Assembly (NCBI RefSeq): GCF_014287275.1
Contig: NZ_JACONZ010000001.1
Coordinates: 868,001-932,000 of the forward strand
Reading direction: 5' to 3'
Source: Anaerofilum hominis
Lineage (GTDB): Bacteria; Bacillota; Clostridia; Oscillospirales; Ruminococcaceae
Length of the DNA stretch: 64,000 nt
Positions 1-8,805 of this stretch are shown in pieces. The first letter of the stretch is position 1. The number at the start of each line of letters is the position of its first letter. The notes under the pieces are model-generated. The model was not told the DNA's origin. It made no database searches and saw only the letters and a program-made list of their open reading frames with translations. The translations under genes and the position numbers were made by a program.

Positions 1-473
1 ACGGTCTCGTCGGGGGTGTTCTCGCCCGCGATGACCTCGACCAGTTTCATGACCGGGGCCGGGTTGAAGAAGTGCATGCCGACGACCGGGCGGGACAGGC
101 CGTTGCCGATCTCGGTGATGGACAGAGAAGAGGTGTTGGAGGCGAGGATGCACTCGGGCTTGCAGATCTCGTCCAGCTGCTTGAACAGCTCTTTTTTCAG
201 GTCCATCTTTTCCAGGGCCGCCTCGACCACCAGATCGCAGTCCTTTACGATCTCGTTGGTGCCGGTGCTGATGCGGGCGGTGATGGCGTCGGCGTCAGCC
301 TGCTCCATCTTGCCTTTCGCAACGCGGCCCGCCAGGCCTTTGGCGATCTTCGCCTTGCCGCCCTCGGCCCACTCCGCCTTGATGTCGCAAAGGCAAACTT
401 CGTTGCCGGCCTGTGCAAAAGCCTGCGCGATACCGGAACCCATGGTGCCGGCGCCAATAATACCAACTTTCAT
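1..473 (-). CDS. hbd: 3-hydroxybutyryl-CoA dehydrogenase (3' part outside window)
   Basis: NAD(P)-dependent reduction of acetoacetyl-CoA to 3-hydroxybutyryl-CoA, the second step of clostridial butyryl-CoA synthesis, in the cytoplasm. The N-terminus opens with a Rossmann dinucleotide motif (GAGTMGSGIA, residues 7-16). It continues with the family signatures EAALEKMDLKK, ASNTSSLSITEI and GMHFFNPAPVMKLVEV. The ATG at 471-473 is preceded by TAGGAGGC. Only about 157 of roughly 280 residues are visible because the gene runs off the left edge. It is the third visible gene of a thl-crt-hbd operon, 180 bp after crt. That gap is longer than usual and holds no gene I recognise. Confidence 0.95.
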   Translation of the reverse strand, partial: MKVGIIGAGTMGSGIAQAFAQAGNEVCLCDIKAEWAEGGKAKIAKGLAGRVAKGKMEQADADAITARISTGTNEIVKDCDLVVEAALEKMDLKKELFKQLDEICKPECILASNTSSLSITEIGNGLSRPVVGMHFFNPAPVMKLVEVIAGENTPDET

Positions 474-653
474 GTTGACAGCCTCCTAATTTTTCTGATC
501 ATCCTGATCCTGGGCGGTACCGGTCCGGGCGCTGCCGCCTGCGGCGCCGGTATCCCCTCTCACTGGAATGCAAAGCATATGTAAAACCTGTGCGGTCTTT
601 GCCGGACAAAGCACGGCCAGCGCGGACAGTCGCCCGCCCGCGCCGGTCCGTTC

Positions 654-1430
654 TTATTGGTTCTGGTAAGGAGCGTGCGGGCGGCGCTCAAGGAAAGCGG
701 CCATGCCCTCTTTCTGGTCGGCGCTCTCAAAGCAGCTGCCGAACAGCTTTTCCTCAATGACGATGGCCTCGTCGATGCCTACCTGCAAGCCGTCGTTGAC
801 CGCCTTTTTGGTGGCGCGCACCGCAATGGGCGCGTTGGCGGCAATGGCAGCGGCCATTTTCTCGGCGGCGGGCAGCAGCTCGTCAATGGGATAAACAGCG
901 TTTACAAGGCCCAGGGAAAGCGCCTCGGGAGCCTTGACCTGCGCGCAGGTGTAGAGCAGCTCTTTGGCCTTGCCCACACCGATGGTGCGCGCCAGGCGCT
1001 GGGTGCCGCCAAAGCCCGGGGTGATGCCCAGGCCGACCTCGGGCTGGCCGAAGCGGGCGTTCTCGCTGGCGATGCGGATGTCGCAGGCCAGGGACAGCTC
1101 GCAGCCGCCGCCCAGCGCAAAGCCGTTCACCGCGGCGATGACGGGGATGGGCAGGCTCTCGATCTTGCGGAAAACGTCGTTGCCCTTTTTGCCGAAAGCC
1201 TCGCCCTCCGCTTTGGTCAGGCCGCTCATCTCGCCGATGTCCGCGCCCGCGACAAAGCTTTTGCTGCCCGCCCCGGTGATGATCAGGGCGCGCACGGCGT
1301 TCAGGTCCAGCGCGTCCACCGCAGCTTCCAGGTCGCCCAGCACCTCGCTGTTGAGGGCGTTGAGCGCCTTTTCGCGGTCGATGGTGAGGACGGCGTAGCC
1401 CTCTTTCTGTTCCACTTTCACAAAGCTCAT
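654..1430 (-). CDS. crt: Enoyl-CoA hydratase / crotonase
   Basis: Dehydrates 3-hydroxybutyryl-CoA to crotonyl-CoA in the butyrate pathway. It is 258 residues, the usual crotonase length. The oxyanion-hole and catalytic regions are intact: AGADIGEM, then [19 protein letters not shown] and [18 protein letters not shown], which contain the two conserved glutamates. The ATG is preceded by AAGGAGAG. It lies between thl (45 bp upstream) and hbd on the same strand. The gene order and the identity of both neighbours support butyrate synthesis over fatty-acid oxidation, although the family alone would not separate these. Confidence 0.95.
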   Translation of the reverse strand: MSFVKVEQKEGYAVLTIDREKALNALNSEVLGDLEAAVDALDLNAVRALIITGAGSKSFVAGADIGEMSGLTKAEGEAFGKKGNDVFRKIESLPIPVIAAVNGFALGGGCELSLACDIRIASENARFGQPEVGLGITPGFGGTQRLARTIGVGKAKELLYTCAQVKAPEALSLGLVNAVYPIDELLPAAEKMAAAIAANAPIAVRATKKAVNDGLQVGIDEAIVIEEKLFGSCFESADQKEGMAAFLERRPHAPYQNQ

Positions 1431-1475
1431 GTTACGACTCTCCTTCTCGTTTCAGGTTGCGCCCAAAAGGCGTTC

Positions 1476-2660
1476 TTATTTGATGCCCTCGACGATGGTG
1501 GAGACGCCCATGCCGCCGCCGACGCACAGGGTGGCCAGGCCGTATTTGGAGCCGCGCTTCTGCATTTCATAGAGCAGGGTCACCAGAATGCGGCAGCCGG
1601 AAGCGCCTACCGGGTGGCCCAGCGCGATGGCGCCGCCGTTGACGTTGACCCTTTCGGCGTCCCAGTTGAGCAGCTTGCCCACAGCCAGGCTCTGGGCCGC
1701 GAACGCCTCGTTGGCCTCGATCAGGTCCATCTGGTTGATGCGCAGGCCGGTCTTTTCAAACAGCTTCTTGGTGGAGGTGGCGGGGCCCACGCCCATGACC
1801 GAGGGATCCACGCCGCCGGAAGTGCCGCCAACCCAGCGGGCCATCGGCTTGACGCCCAGCTCTTTGGCTTTCTCAGCGCTCATGACGATGATGGCGGCGG
1901 CGCCGTCGTTGATGCCGGAGGCGTTGGCCGCGGTCACACTGCCGTCGGCGCGGAACGCCGGGCGCAGCTTGGCGATGCCCTCGGCGGTCACGCCGTCGCG
2001 GGGGCCCTCGTCCTTATTGAAGATGACGGTCTCTTTTTTCACTTTCACAGGCACGCCGACGATCTCGTCGTCAAACTTGCCGGCTTTGCGGGCAGCCTCG
2101 CATTTCTGCTGGCTCCAGGCGGCAAATTCGTCCTGCATCTCGCGGGTGATGCCGTACTCCTCCGCCACGTTCTCGGCGGTGATGCCCATGTGATAATCAT
2201 TGAACGCATCCCACAGAGCGTCGTTGACCATGGTGTCGACCATGGTGGAGTTGTTCATGCGGTAGCCGAAACGGGCTTTGGTCAGCGCGTAGGGGGCCAT
2301 GGACATATTCTCCATGCCGCCGGCCATGACCACGTCGGCCTCGCCGGCCTCGATCAGGGCGGCTGCCATATTGACGGTCTTCAGGCCGCTGCCGCAGACG
2401 TTGTTGATGGTCAGGGCGGGCACGCTGTAGGGGATGCCGGCGTGGACGGCAGCCTGGCGGGCGGGGTTCTGGCCCATGGCCGCGGTGAGCACATTGCCGA
2501 AAAGCACTTCGTCAACCTGCTCCGGGGCGATGCCGGCCCGGTTCATGGCTTCTTTCATCACGATGGCGCCGAGCTGCTCGGCGGGGACGTTGGACAGCGC
2601 CCCGCCCATCTTGCCGATGGCGGTGCGGCAGGCGCCCACGAGTACGATTTCCTTAGACAT
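1476..2660 (-). CDS. thlA: Acetyl-CoA C-acetyltransferase (thiolase)
   Basis: Condenses two acetyl-CoA to acetoacetyl-CoA, the entry step of the butyrate branch. It is 394 residues. The nucleophile Cys89 sits in [10 protein letters not shown], the catalytic His349 in [14 protein letters not shown], and the second catalytic Cys379 in CVGGGMG near the C-terminus. All three are intact. The start is supported by GGAGGG eight bases upstream. It is the first gene of the operon. A sigma-A type promoter lies about 100 bp upstream, and two Rex-like half-sites lie just beyond it, which fits NADH-responsive control known for this operon in clostridia. The symbol thlA is by analogy. Confidence 0.96.
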   Translation of the reverse strand: MSKEIVLVGACRTAIGKMGGALSNVPAEQLGAIVMKEAMNRAGIAPEQVDEVLFGNVLTAAMGQNPARQAAVHAGIPYSVPALTINNVCGSGLKTVNMAAALIEAGEADVVMAGGMENMSMAPYALTKARFGYRMNNSTMVDTMVNDALWDAFNDYHMGITAENVAEEYGITREMQDEFAAWSQQKCEAARKAGKFDDEIVGVPVKVKKETVIFNKDEGPRDGVTAEGIAKLRPAFRADGSVTAANASGINDGAAAIIVMSAEKAKELGVKPMARWVGGTSGGVDPSVMGVGPATSTKKLFEKTGLRINQMDLIEANEAFAAQSLAVGKLLNWDAERVNVNGGAIALGHPVGASGCRILVTLLYEMQKRGSKYGLATLCVGGGMGVSTIVEGIK

Positions 2661-2758
2661 AATTGGTTCCCTCCATTTTTGATGTTACCTTTTTCCGGTC
2701 TGCCCTGTCTCTGTTGCTCTCGGGTGGGAGGGGGCGTTCCCCCTCCTGGTACATGTTA

Positions 2759-2787
2759 AATATATCACAATGGGGGGCCGCTTTCAA
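2759..2787 (-). promoter_or_regulatory. Promoter of thl-crt-hbd
   Basis: Read on the minus strand, TTGAAA (2782-2787) and TATATT (2759-2764) are separated by 17 bases. They lie about 100 bp upstream of the thl ATG. The leader between them and the gene contains a short G/C hairpin at 2729-2747. Confidence 0.6.
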
Positions 2788-2793
2788 GGGGGA

Positions 2794-2858
2794 TTGTTAA
2801 AAATTAAACAGGTTGTTGCAGTTTTGGTGAACTGTCTAATTTTGCAAAAATTTAACAA
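2794..2858. promoter_or_regulatory. Two Rex-like operator half-site pairs
   Basis: The known Rex consensus is TTGTTAA-N4-TTAACAA. At 2794-2811 the left half TTGTTAA is perfect and is followed by a degraded right half (TTAAACA). At 2841-2858 the right half TTAACAA is perfect and the left half is degraded (TTTGCAA). The first pair abuts the -35 element of the thl promoter. No rex gene is in the window, so binding is inferred from the motif and from known Rex control of clostridial butyrate genes. Confidence 0.4.
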
Positions 2859-3009
2859 ACTTCGTTGTCGGATTTGACGCTGGGCGAGGTGCAATTTGCC
2901 AAAGCTTTTTTATTTTCCAAGCGTTGGCAAAAGGGGGGGTGCCGCTCTTGTCATATCTGTCAAAGGCAGGTATACTTAATTCAAAAATTACAGAGAGCGG
3001 TGTTGTTCT

Positions 3010-4413
3010 TTGTTCCCATCGTCAAAACGCAGCCAGTTTTGGACTTTTTTCCTTTGCTTTTTCGCCGCCGCTGCACTTCTTTGCACGGGGCTGCTTCTTT
3101 ACCGAACCGGCTTGCGGGGAGAATCCGTTACCGCCGTGTTTTATGCCGCGATGCTTTTTCTGGCGCTTTGCTATTTTTCCGCGAACGACACCCGCGCTTA
3201 TTTCTGCTTAATTGTTCTTATCTCCGCATTTTGTCTCGTTTATATTTCAACCGGCGATATTTTTTCCGTTGTGGATGAAGCTGCACATTACTATAACATA
3301 CACTATATTCTGGCCTCTGGTCATCTGCCCAACATGAACATAGATCCCGCTTATTACGAGGCAGTCCAGCCCCCTGTCTATTATTGGGTCTGTTCCCTTT
3401 TATGCCTTCCTATTTCCGATAAATTGACCCGTATTTTCCTTTTAAGAGGCTTTAGTTTCCTGCTTTGGTGGGGATGCGTGTACCTTACTTTATGTGTCCT
3501 GCGCCTGCTGGAGCGGGAACAGGTGATTTCTATTCGCCCCGCAAGAGATTTGGCGCTGCTTCTCTTGTTTTGGGCTACCCCCGGGACATTGGTGCGTTTT
3601 TCTACTGTCAGCAACGAGGCTCTTGCCGTTTTATTCAGCACCGCGGCTCTCTTTTTTATGATAAATTTTCTTTTTTACCATAGTTCTTTCCGCAGCCTGA
3701 TCCTCTCTGTGCTTTTCATCTCGCTTTCCTGCCTTACAAAAATCACTGCCTTATTTCTGCTTGCCCCTCTGCTCTGCATCTTGCTTTCTCTGCGAAAGGG
3801 CAAACTGTTTTTTCCCTGCCTTGCCGCGGTTTTGCTTGCCCTTATACCGTGGTTCTGTTACAATTGGTATCTTTATGGCGCTTTTACCGGGACCGCCCAA
3901 CATCTTTCCTATGTACTGCCGCTGGTAAATCCCAGCGCAGCCCCTGTCCGGCTTCTACCTGGGCTGATGTCTTTTCTTTCTTCTTATTTTTATCCCACTG
4001 AAGCCGCAGCAAACGGCTGGATTCTTCTTTTGCTGCGGTCCAGCGGCTTTCTTGCATTTCTCGCACTTCTGGCCCTCTCTTTCCCGACTTTCCTTTACGG
4101 AATCCGTTTGCTGAAAGGACGGTTTGAGGAATCCAAGGAAGGGCGGCGCAGCGTCATTTTTCTTTTTGCAGCGTTAGCCGTGGCCGGAAATCTAACCGTC
4201 TTGATTTTCGGAACACTTACCTCCCGAGTCGACGTACTATTGGGCCGATATTTTTATCACAGTGCGTTGCCCTTAACTCTTCTTTGCGCTTTAGGTCAGG
4301 AAAAGCTCTCCCAAAAACTTTCCAGTTTCCTGCGGGCAGGAATTTGCAGTTTTGTCGCTGTTCTCCAAGTCAATGTACTGCAACAATTTTTCCTGGCTTT
4401 TTTGAGCCGCTGA
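3010..4413 (+). CDS. GT-C-type multipass membrane protein (DUF2142/GT39-like)
   Basis: About 467 residues with roughly ten or more hydrophobic segments. Early in the protein is an acidic extracytoplasmic loop with VVDEAAHYYNIHYILASG. An Asp-Glu pair followed by a histidine is the pattern of lipid-linked-sugar GT-C glycosyltransferases and DUF2142 proteins, so a polyprenyl-phosphate-sugar-dependent transferase is the best guess. The start is uncertain: I use the TTG at 3010, because upstream frames lack a better ATG and the ribosome binding site is weak. The gene is visibly richer in A+T than its neighbours, with many TTT and CTT codons, which suggests acquisition from another source. It has no operon partner, and a decayed transporter follows. 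Confidence 0.65.
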   Translation: MFPSSKRSQFWTFFLCFFAAAALLCTGLLLYRTGLRGESVTAVFYAAMLFLALCYFSANDTRAYFCLIVLISAFCLVYISTGDIFSVVDEAAHYYNIHYILASGHLPNMNIDPAYYEAVQPPVYYWVCSLLCLPISDKLTRIFLLRGFSFLLWWGCVYLTLCVLRLLEREQVISIRPARDLALLLLFWATPGTLVRFSTVSNEALAVLFSTAALFFMINFLFYHSSFRSLILSVLFISLSCLTKITALFLLAPLLCILLSLRKGKLFFPCLAAVLLALIPWFCYNWYLYGAFTGTAQHLSYVLPLVNPSAAPVRLLPGLMSFLSSYFYPTEAAANGWILLLLRSSGFLAFLALLALSFPTFLYGIRLLKGRFEESKEGRRSVIFLFAALAVAGNLTVLIFGTLTSRVDVLLGRYFYHSALPLTLLCALGQEKLSQKLSSFLRAGICSFVAVLQVNVLQQFFLAFLSR

Positions 4414-4699
4414 ACACTAAAATTTGAAAACCTTTCATCGGCTTTTTTCCGTTGGGGCGCATTTCCTCAGCGCAGCTTATCCGCTTCGCCTCCTGGACCG
4501 CAAGGGCTGCTGTGTCCCGATGAAACAGGCCGTTTTTTCTGCGGCCTCCTGATGTTTCGGCGCTGACCTATCTTGCGGTGTATATCTTCTAACCCAGGGA
4601 CAGCGCTTCGGCCGCGGGCACTCAAAGACGGCTTTGCAGGTCTGATCGCGCTGTGGCCTCCTCTTCTGGCGCTGCCCGCCGTGCACCGAGAATGGTGGG

Positions 4700-4912
4700 T
4701 ATCGCTTCGCGCTTGTCCTTGTCTACCTTTTTCTGGGCGGCAGCCTCTGCGGTTATCTGTGTCTCTTATCTATCCCCCTGTGTCACTATATGTGAGCGCG
4801 CAACAGGGAACCGCATGAAATATCACTTTCTGGGAATCAGAAGTCCCCGCCAACCGCTGGGCGGGTGTGGCGATCATCATTGTCGGGGTCATCGTCGCCA
4901 CGTTCCGATGAC
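4700..4912 (+). pseudogene. Relic of a small multidrug-resistance/DMT-type transporter
   Basis: Two fragments in different frames look like pieces of one four-helix SMR-type protein. The first (about 4700-4795) reads YRFALVLVYLFLGGSLCGY then LSIPLCHYM and a stop, resembling the helix ending IPLSVAYA. The second (about 4823-4912) reads ESEVPANRWAGVAIIIVGVI and ends at a stop, resembling the C-terminal helix of SMR proteins. A frameshift and stops separate them, and no intact start was found. SMR-like flippases often accompany GT-C sugar transferases, so it may once have partnered the upstream gene. The call rests on short motif resemblance only. Confidence 0.4.
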
Positions 4913-4970
4913 CGGAAAGCCTGATCGAACACACTTGAACACCGCGTTGCCCCCTTATGCAGTACACGGC

Positions 4971-5018
4971 AAAACCGCGGCCGCCGGATCAAAAGACCGG
5001 CAGCTGCGGTTTTATTTT
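4971..5018 (+). terminator. Rho-independent terminator
   Basis: An AAAACCGC...GCGGTTTT stem of about 17 bp with two wobble pairs, followed by TTTATTTTT. It lies after the decayed transporter region. Confidence 0.55.
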
Positions 5019-5060
5019 TCCTGCGTGCCGCGCTCTGCACGCTGCCCTCCCCACCAAAAC

Positions 5061-5088
5061 AAAAGGCGCGGCTTCCGCCGCGCCTTTT
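5061..5088. terminator. Terminator after the ABC-F gene
   Basis: AAAAGGCGCGGC, loop TTCC, GCCGCGCCTTTT. The stem is perfect with A and T runs on both sides, so it could act in either direction. It ends 8 bp from the stop of the minus-strand ABC-F gene. Confidence 0.8.
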
Positions 5089-5096
5089 GTGCGCTT

Positions 5097-6722
5097 TCAG
5101 ATCAATTCTTCCCGCTCTTTCAGCTTTGCCTTGTACTCTAAAAATTCATCGTAGCTGCCGGCGCGGTCGATACAGCCGCCGCCCTCGCTCTCGGTGCGCA
5201 GTTCGATGATGCGGGTAGCCACTGTGTCGATGAACTGGTGATCATGGCTTGAAAAAAAGACGTTGCCGCCAAAATCGGACAGCCCGTTGTTGACCGCCGT
5301 GATGCTTTCCAGGTCCAGGTGGTTGGTGGGCTGGTCCAGCAGCAGCACGTTGGCGCTTCCCAGCATCATGCGGGAGAGCATGCAGCGCACCTTTTCGCCG
5401 CCGGAGAGCACCTTTACCGGTTTGTAGACCTCATCGCCGGAAAAAAGCATCCGCCCCAAAAAACCGCGCAGGTAGGTCTCGGTGGTATCGGTGGAGAACT
5501 GGCGCAGCCACTCCACCAGGTTCAGGTCACAGTCGTTGAAAAAGGCGGAGTTGTCCTTTGGAAAATAGCTGCGGCTGGTGGACACCCCCCACTTGAAGCT
5601 GCCCGCATCCGGCTCCAGCTCCCCGGCCAGGATCTGGAACAGGGCTGTCTGGCCCGCCTCGTTGTCCCCGATAAAGGCGATTTTTTCGCCCCTGCCGACG
5701 CTGAACGAGACGTTGTCCAGCACCTTGACCCCATCCACCGTTTTGGAGACGCCCTCCACGAACAGGATGTCCTTGCCCAGCTCCCGCTCCATGGAAAAGC
5801 CCACAAAAGGATACTTGCGGCTGGAGGCCGGCATCTCCTCCAGCTGGATCGACTCCAGCACCTTTTTGCGGCTGGTCGCCTGTTTGGACTTTGATTTATT
5901 GGCGGAAAAGCGCTGAATAAAGGACTGCAGTTCGCGGATCTTTTCCTCTTTTTTCTTGTTCTGGTTGCGGATGAGCTGCTGCATCAGCCGGGACGACTCA
6001 TACCAGAAATCATAGTTGCCCGCGTACATGCGCACCTGGTTGTAGTCGATATCCACCGTGTGGGTACAGACCGCATTGAGAAAGTGACGGTCGTGGCTGA
6101 CCACCAGCACCGTATAGGGATAGTCGATGAGGAACTCCTCCAGCCAGTCGATGGACTCGATGTCCAGGTAGTTGGTGGGCTCGTCCAGCAGCACGATGTT
6201 GGGCTGCCCGAACAGGGCCTGGGCCAGCAGCACCTTTACCTTGCCGCGGCCGTCCAGGCTGGACATCTGCGCGTCGTGCCGGTCCGTGGGGATGCCCAGC
6301 CCGTTCAGCAGCTGGGCCGCCTCGGTCTCCGCGTCCCAGCCGCCCAGCTCGGCAAACTCGCCCTCCAGCTCGGCCGCCCGCTCGCCGTCCGCCTCTGAAA
6401 AGTCCTCTTTCATGTAAAGAGCGTCTTTTTCACAGCGCACGTCATATAAACGGCGGTTTCCCATGATGACGGTATCCATCACAGAATACTCATCAAATTT
6501 AAAGTGATCCTGCTGCAGCACGCTCATGCGGGTGCCCGGGCTCATGGACACACTGCCGGTGGTGGGTTCCAGGTCGCCGGACAGCACCCGCAGCAGGGTG
6601 CTTTTGCCAGCCCCATTGGCGCCGATAATGCCGTAGCAGTTGCCGTCGGTGAACTTCAGGTCCACATGCTTGAATAGATCGGTCCCGTCAAATTGCAGGC
6701 TCACATCGCTGACTGTTAACAA
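5097..6722 (-). CDS. ABC-F family ATPase (ribosome-associated type)
   Basis: A 541-residue soluble protein with two ABC ATPase domains and no membrane segments, typical of ABC-F translation factors (YbiT/YkpA-like). Domain 1 has Walker A GANGAGKST with Lys40 and Walker B LLDEPTNYLD. Domain 2 has the LSGGEK signature. The lysine- and glutamate-rich linker (about 245-290) matches the P-site-reaching interdomain region. In domain 2 the Walker A lysine is replaced (GDNEAGQT, Gln358), and the glutamate after Walker B is glutamine (LLLDQPTNHLD, Gln464). The second site may therefore bind but not hydrolyse ATP. Monocistronic. Antibiotic resistance is not indicated by sequence alone. Confidence 0.9.
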   Translation of the reverse strand: MLTVSDVSLQFDGTDLFKHVDLKFTDGNCYGIIGANGAGKSTLLRVLSGDLEPTTGSVSMSPGTRMSVLQQDHFKFDEYSVMDTVIMGNRRLYDVRCEKDALYMKEDFSEADGERAAELEGEFAELGGWDAETEAAQLLNGLGIPTDRHDAQMSSLDGRGKVKVLLAQALFGQPNIVLLDEPTNYLDIESIDWLEEFLIDYPYTVLVVSHDRHFLNAVCTHTVDIDYNQVRMYAGNYDFWYESSRLMQQLIRNQNKKKEEKIRELQSFIQRFSANKSKSKQATSRKKVLESIQLEEMPASSRKYPFVGFSMERELGKDILFVEGVSKTVDGVKVLDNVSFSVGRGEKIAFIGDNEAGQTALFQILAGELEPDAGSFKWGVSTSRSYFPKDNSAFFNDCDLNLVEWLRQFSTDTTETYLRGFLGRMLFSGDEVYKPVKVLSGGEKVRCMLSRMMLGSANVLLLDQPTNHLDLESITAVNNGLSDFGGNVFFSSHDHQFIDTVATRIIELRTESEGGGCIDRAGSYDEFLEYKAKLKEREELI

Positions 6723-7206
6723 ATCCGTTCCTCCAAAAAATCAAAATCAGGCCCCGCCGCACCCGCGCGCCGGCCGGTGCTTTCAGCCGGCCGTCCGCTG
6801 CCCCAACGAGGCGTCCAAAAAGGCAAACTATTTATTTTCTGCGCGCAGCAAAACGGCATCCACATGCCCGCGTCCGGCTCTTTTTCGCGCCTGCCCGCCC
6901 CCTGCGGCGCCAGGCGGCCGGTTTCAGCAGGGAGCGCAGCGGAGCGGAAAAGCGTCTGCCCGCGGCAGGCTTTCGGCACCGCCTCCCGCCGCAGCAGCGA
7001 TGAGCGGCTGTTTTTTGTGGCTGCACCATCAAAATCAATTTATCCCGACGCCTGTCCCTGCCGCCGAAGCGGCAGCCGGGCGATCGGCCACAAGCGGCGG
7101 CGCTCCGCTCTGCGCGTGTACCACAGGCTGGAATCTGCCCACCAAAAAGGACTTACCCGGCTATTTTACCACGGAACGGTCCCCGCGCGCAAGGGAGGCC
7201 CACGCC
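6723..7206. other. Gene-free GC-rich interval
   Basis: Between the ABC-F start and the terminator of the M23 gene. Short open frames exist on both strands, but none has a ribosome binding site or a recognisable protein pattern. No clear promoter for the ABC-F gene was found. Confidence 0.5.
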
Positions 7207-7249
7207 AAAAAGCCCTGAAAAGCGTTCTTCCGCGCTTTTCAGGGCTTTT
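7207..7249 (-). terminator. Terminator of the M23 gene
   Basis: A long stem, AAAAAGCCCTGAAAAGCG with its complement, loops over about 6 bases. On the minus strand it ends in TTTTT, 17 bp after the stop codon of the SpoIIQ-like gene. Confidence 0.85.
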
Positions 7250-7265
7250 GCAGTGCCGATGCCGA

Positions 7266-8003
7266 TTATTTCATGATCTCTTCCGGGTTGATGGTGGCCT
7301 CGCCGCGCAGCACTTCCAGATGCAGATGCGGTTCCTCCGCCACTTCAGCGGGCACCTCGGCCAAAAGGCCCAGCTGCTGGCCCAGCGAGACGGTGTCGCC
7401 CTCTTTGACCGCCGCGTCCTCTGCAAGGCCGCAGTAGCGCAGCGTCAGATCGCCGCTGACGACCTCTACCACATTGCCCCACATATCGTCCTCCGTCACC
7501 CTGGCTACGGTGCCGGCCATGGCCGCTTTGACCTGCGCGCCCGCGGCGGCGGAGATGTCGATGCCGTTGTGGGTGCGCCAGTCAGCGAGCGTGTTATTGT
7601 AGACCAGCTCGTCTCCGCTGTAGGCGGCGCTCACCTTACCGTCCACCGGCAAGCTGAATGAGCCCTCTTGCACAGGCTGCCCATCTGCGGGTTCTTGCGG
7701 CGCTTCTTGCGCAGCGCCAGAGGCAGAGCCCGATGACGCAGCACTCTGCTGCTGTGACGACGAGCCCGGCAATACGGGCACCTTGCTCTCGGTTTTGCCG
7801 ACTTCTTCTCCCTGCTCCCACGGATCGTTCACCCCACTCTCGCTTGCCGCGGCGCTGCCCGCGGGATTTTGCGCCTCCAGTTTGCCCATCATGTTGTTGA
7901 TGGCCAGCGCGCTGGAAATGACCGCAGCAAAGACACAGACCCCCAGCGCGATGTAAAAGCCCTTGCCCTTCCACATCGAGGAAAATTTGTTTTTCTTGTC
8001 CAT
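7266..8003 (-). CDS. Membrane-anchored M23 metallopeptidase-family protein, SpoIIQ-like
   Basis: A 245-residue protein with a short basic N-terminus, one membrane helix (about 14-36), a low-complexity Ser/Gln/Ala/Glu linker (about 45-112) and a C-terminal LytM/M23 domain. Zinc ligands are present: HNGID supplies His145 and Asp149, and HLHLE supplies His226 and His228. The single-pass layout and size match SpoIIQ, the forespore-membrane partner of SpoIIIAH in the engulfment channel. Clostridial SpoIIQ proteins keep the metal ligands, as here, whereas the Bacillus one does not. A cell-wall endopeptidase role outside sporulation remains possible. The gene stands alone with its own terminator. 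Confidence 0.75.
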   Translation of the reverse strand: MDKKNKFSSMWKGKGFYIALGVCVFAAVISSALAINNMMGKLEAQNPAGSAAASESGVNDPWEQGEEVGKTESKVPVLPGSSSQQQSAASSGSASGAAQEAPQEPADGQPVQEGSFSLPVDGKVSAAYSGDELVYNNTLADWRTHNGIDISAAAGAQVKAAMAGTVARVTEDDMWGNVVEVVSGDLTLRYCGLAEDAAVKEGDTVSLGQQLGLLAEVPAEVAEEPHLHLEVLRGEATINPEEIMK

Positions 8004-8695
8004 CTTCTGTTCCTTTCGCGCCGCGACCGGCCCTGGGTTCGACCCCGCCGCACGGCTGTTTTTTTGCGCTGAGCGCCGTTTTTCCGGGCCGTCCCGGCCC
8101 CGGTTTATCCCTATTGTTGGCCCCCCGCCCCCGGTTTATGCATGGCCGCCGCAAAGCCCGCGGCCGAAAGCTCGCCTCGCCTTTCTCCGCCGGGGCGCAT
8201 CCGTCAGCGCCGCGCCGCTCCCGCCTCCCCCACTTGAGAGAAAGCGCGAAAAAAGGGCGGATCGCCGTGGGACTGGGGGGAATGGACCGGCGATCCCGTT
8301 CTGCACGGCGGAACCCGGGGCAGCCGGTTTCCGCCCGCACTGCTTCACAGCAGAGAAAACAGCGCCGCCGCGCCCTTTCCGCGCCCGGCAGGGAATTCTC
8401 AAGCCCGAAGCCGGAACGCGAAACCCGCTCCGCACAGCGGGGGGCAGCGCCGCAAGGCGCTCTGTCCAGGGCTGCGTCCGCCTGTTTTGCCTACCCTTTC
8501 GGGCGCCCGGGGCCCCCGATTGCGGAACAGCGCTGCGCCCCAGAATTTTCTGCGCACCCTTTCCCGGCCGGTCCGCCGGAAGCGTTCCGCCTTTCGCGAT
8601 TTCCTCCGTTCTCCCCCGCGGCGCTCCTTTCCCCGGCGCGCCAAGAGCGCGCGGGCGCTTTTGTGCCGTCCCCCCGCCGCATATCTCTGGCCCGC
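8004..8695. other. Gene-free very GC-rich interval
   Basis: About 700 bp between divergent genes. Open frames in several phases are low-complexity Arg/Pro/Ala strings with no ribosome binding site and no recognisable family. I see no repeats or RNA structure that stands out, and call nothing here. Confidence 0.5.
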
Positions 8696-8724
8696 TTGTT
8701 TTTTGCGTCGGGATTGACTAAAAT
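8696..8724 (+). promoter_or_regulatory. Promoter of the PsuG-like gene
   Basis: TTGTTT (8696-8701), a 17-base spacer and TAAAAT (8719-8724). The gene starts about 80 bp downstream with an AAAGGGG ribosome binding site. Confidence 0.5.
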
Positions 8725-8805
8725 GATCGCAGAGGTCTTTTCTCCTTTTTTCCCGTTCTTTTTGCTCTCAAGCCGCCGGCGGCTGCCGGAAAGGGGTGTC
8801 TTAAA

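Noticed and set aside
657-2759. A 700-codon plus-strand open frame
   Set aside because: Exactly antisense to the clear crt and thl genes, with no recognisable family.
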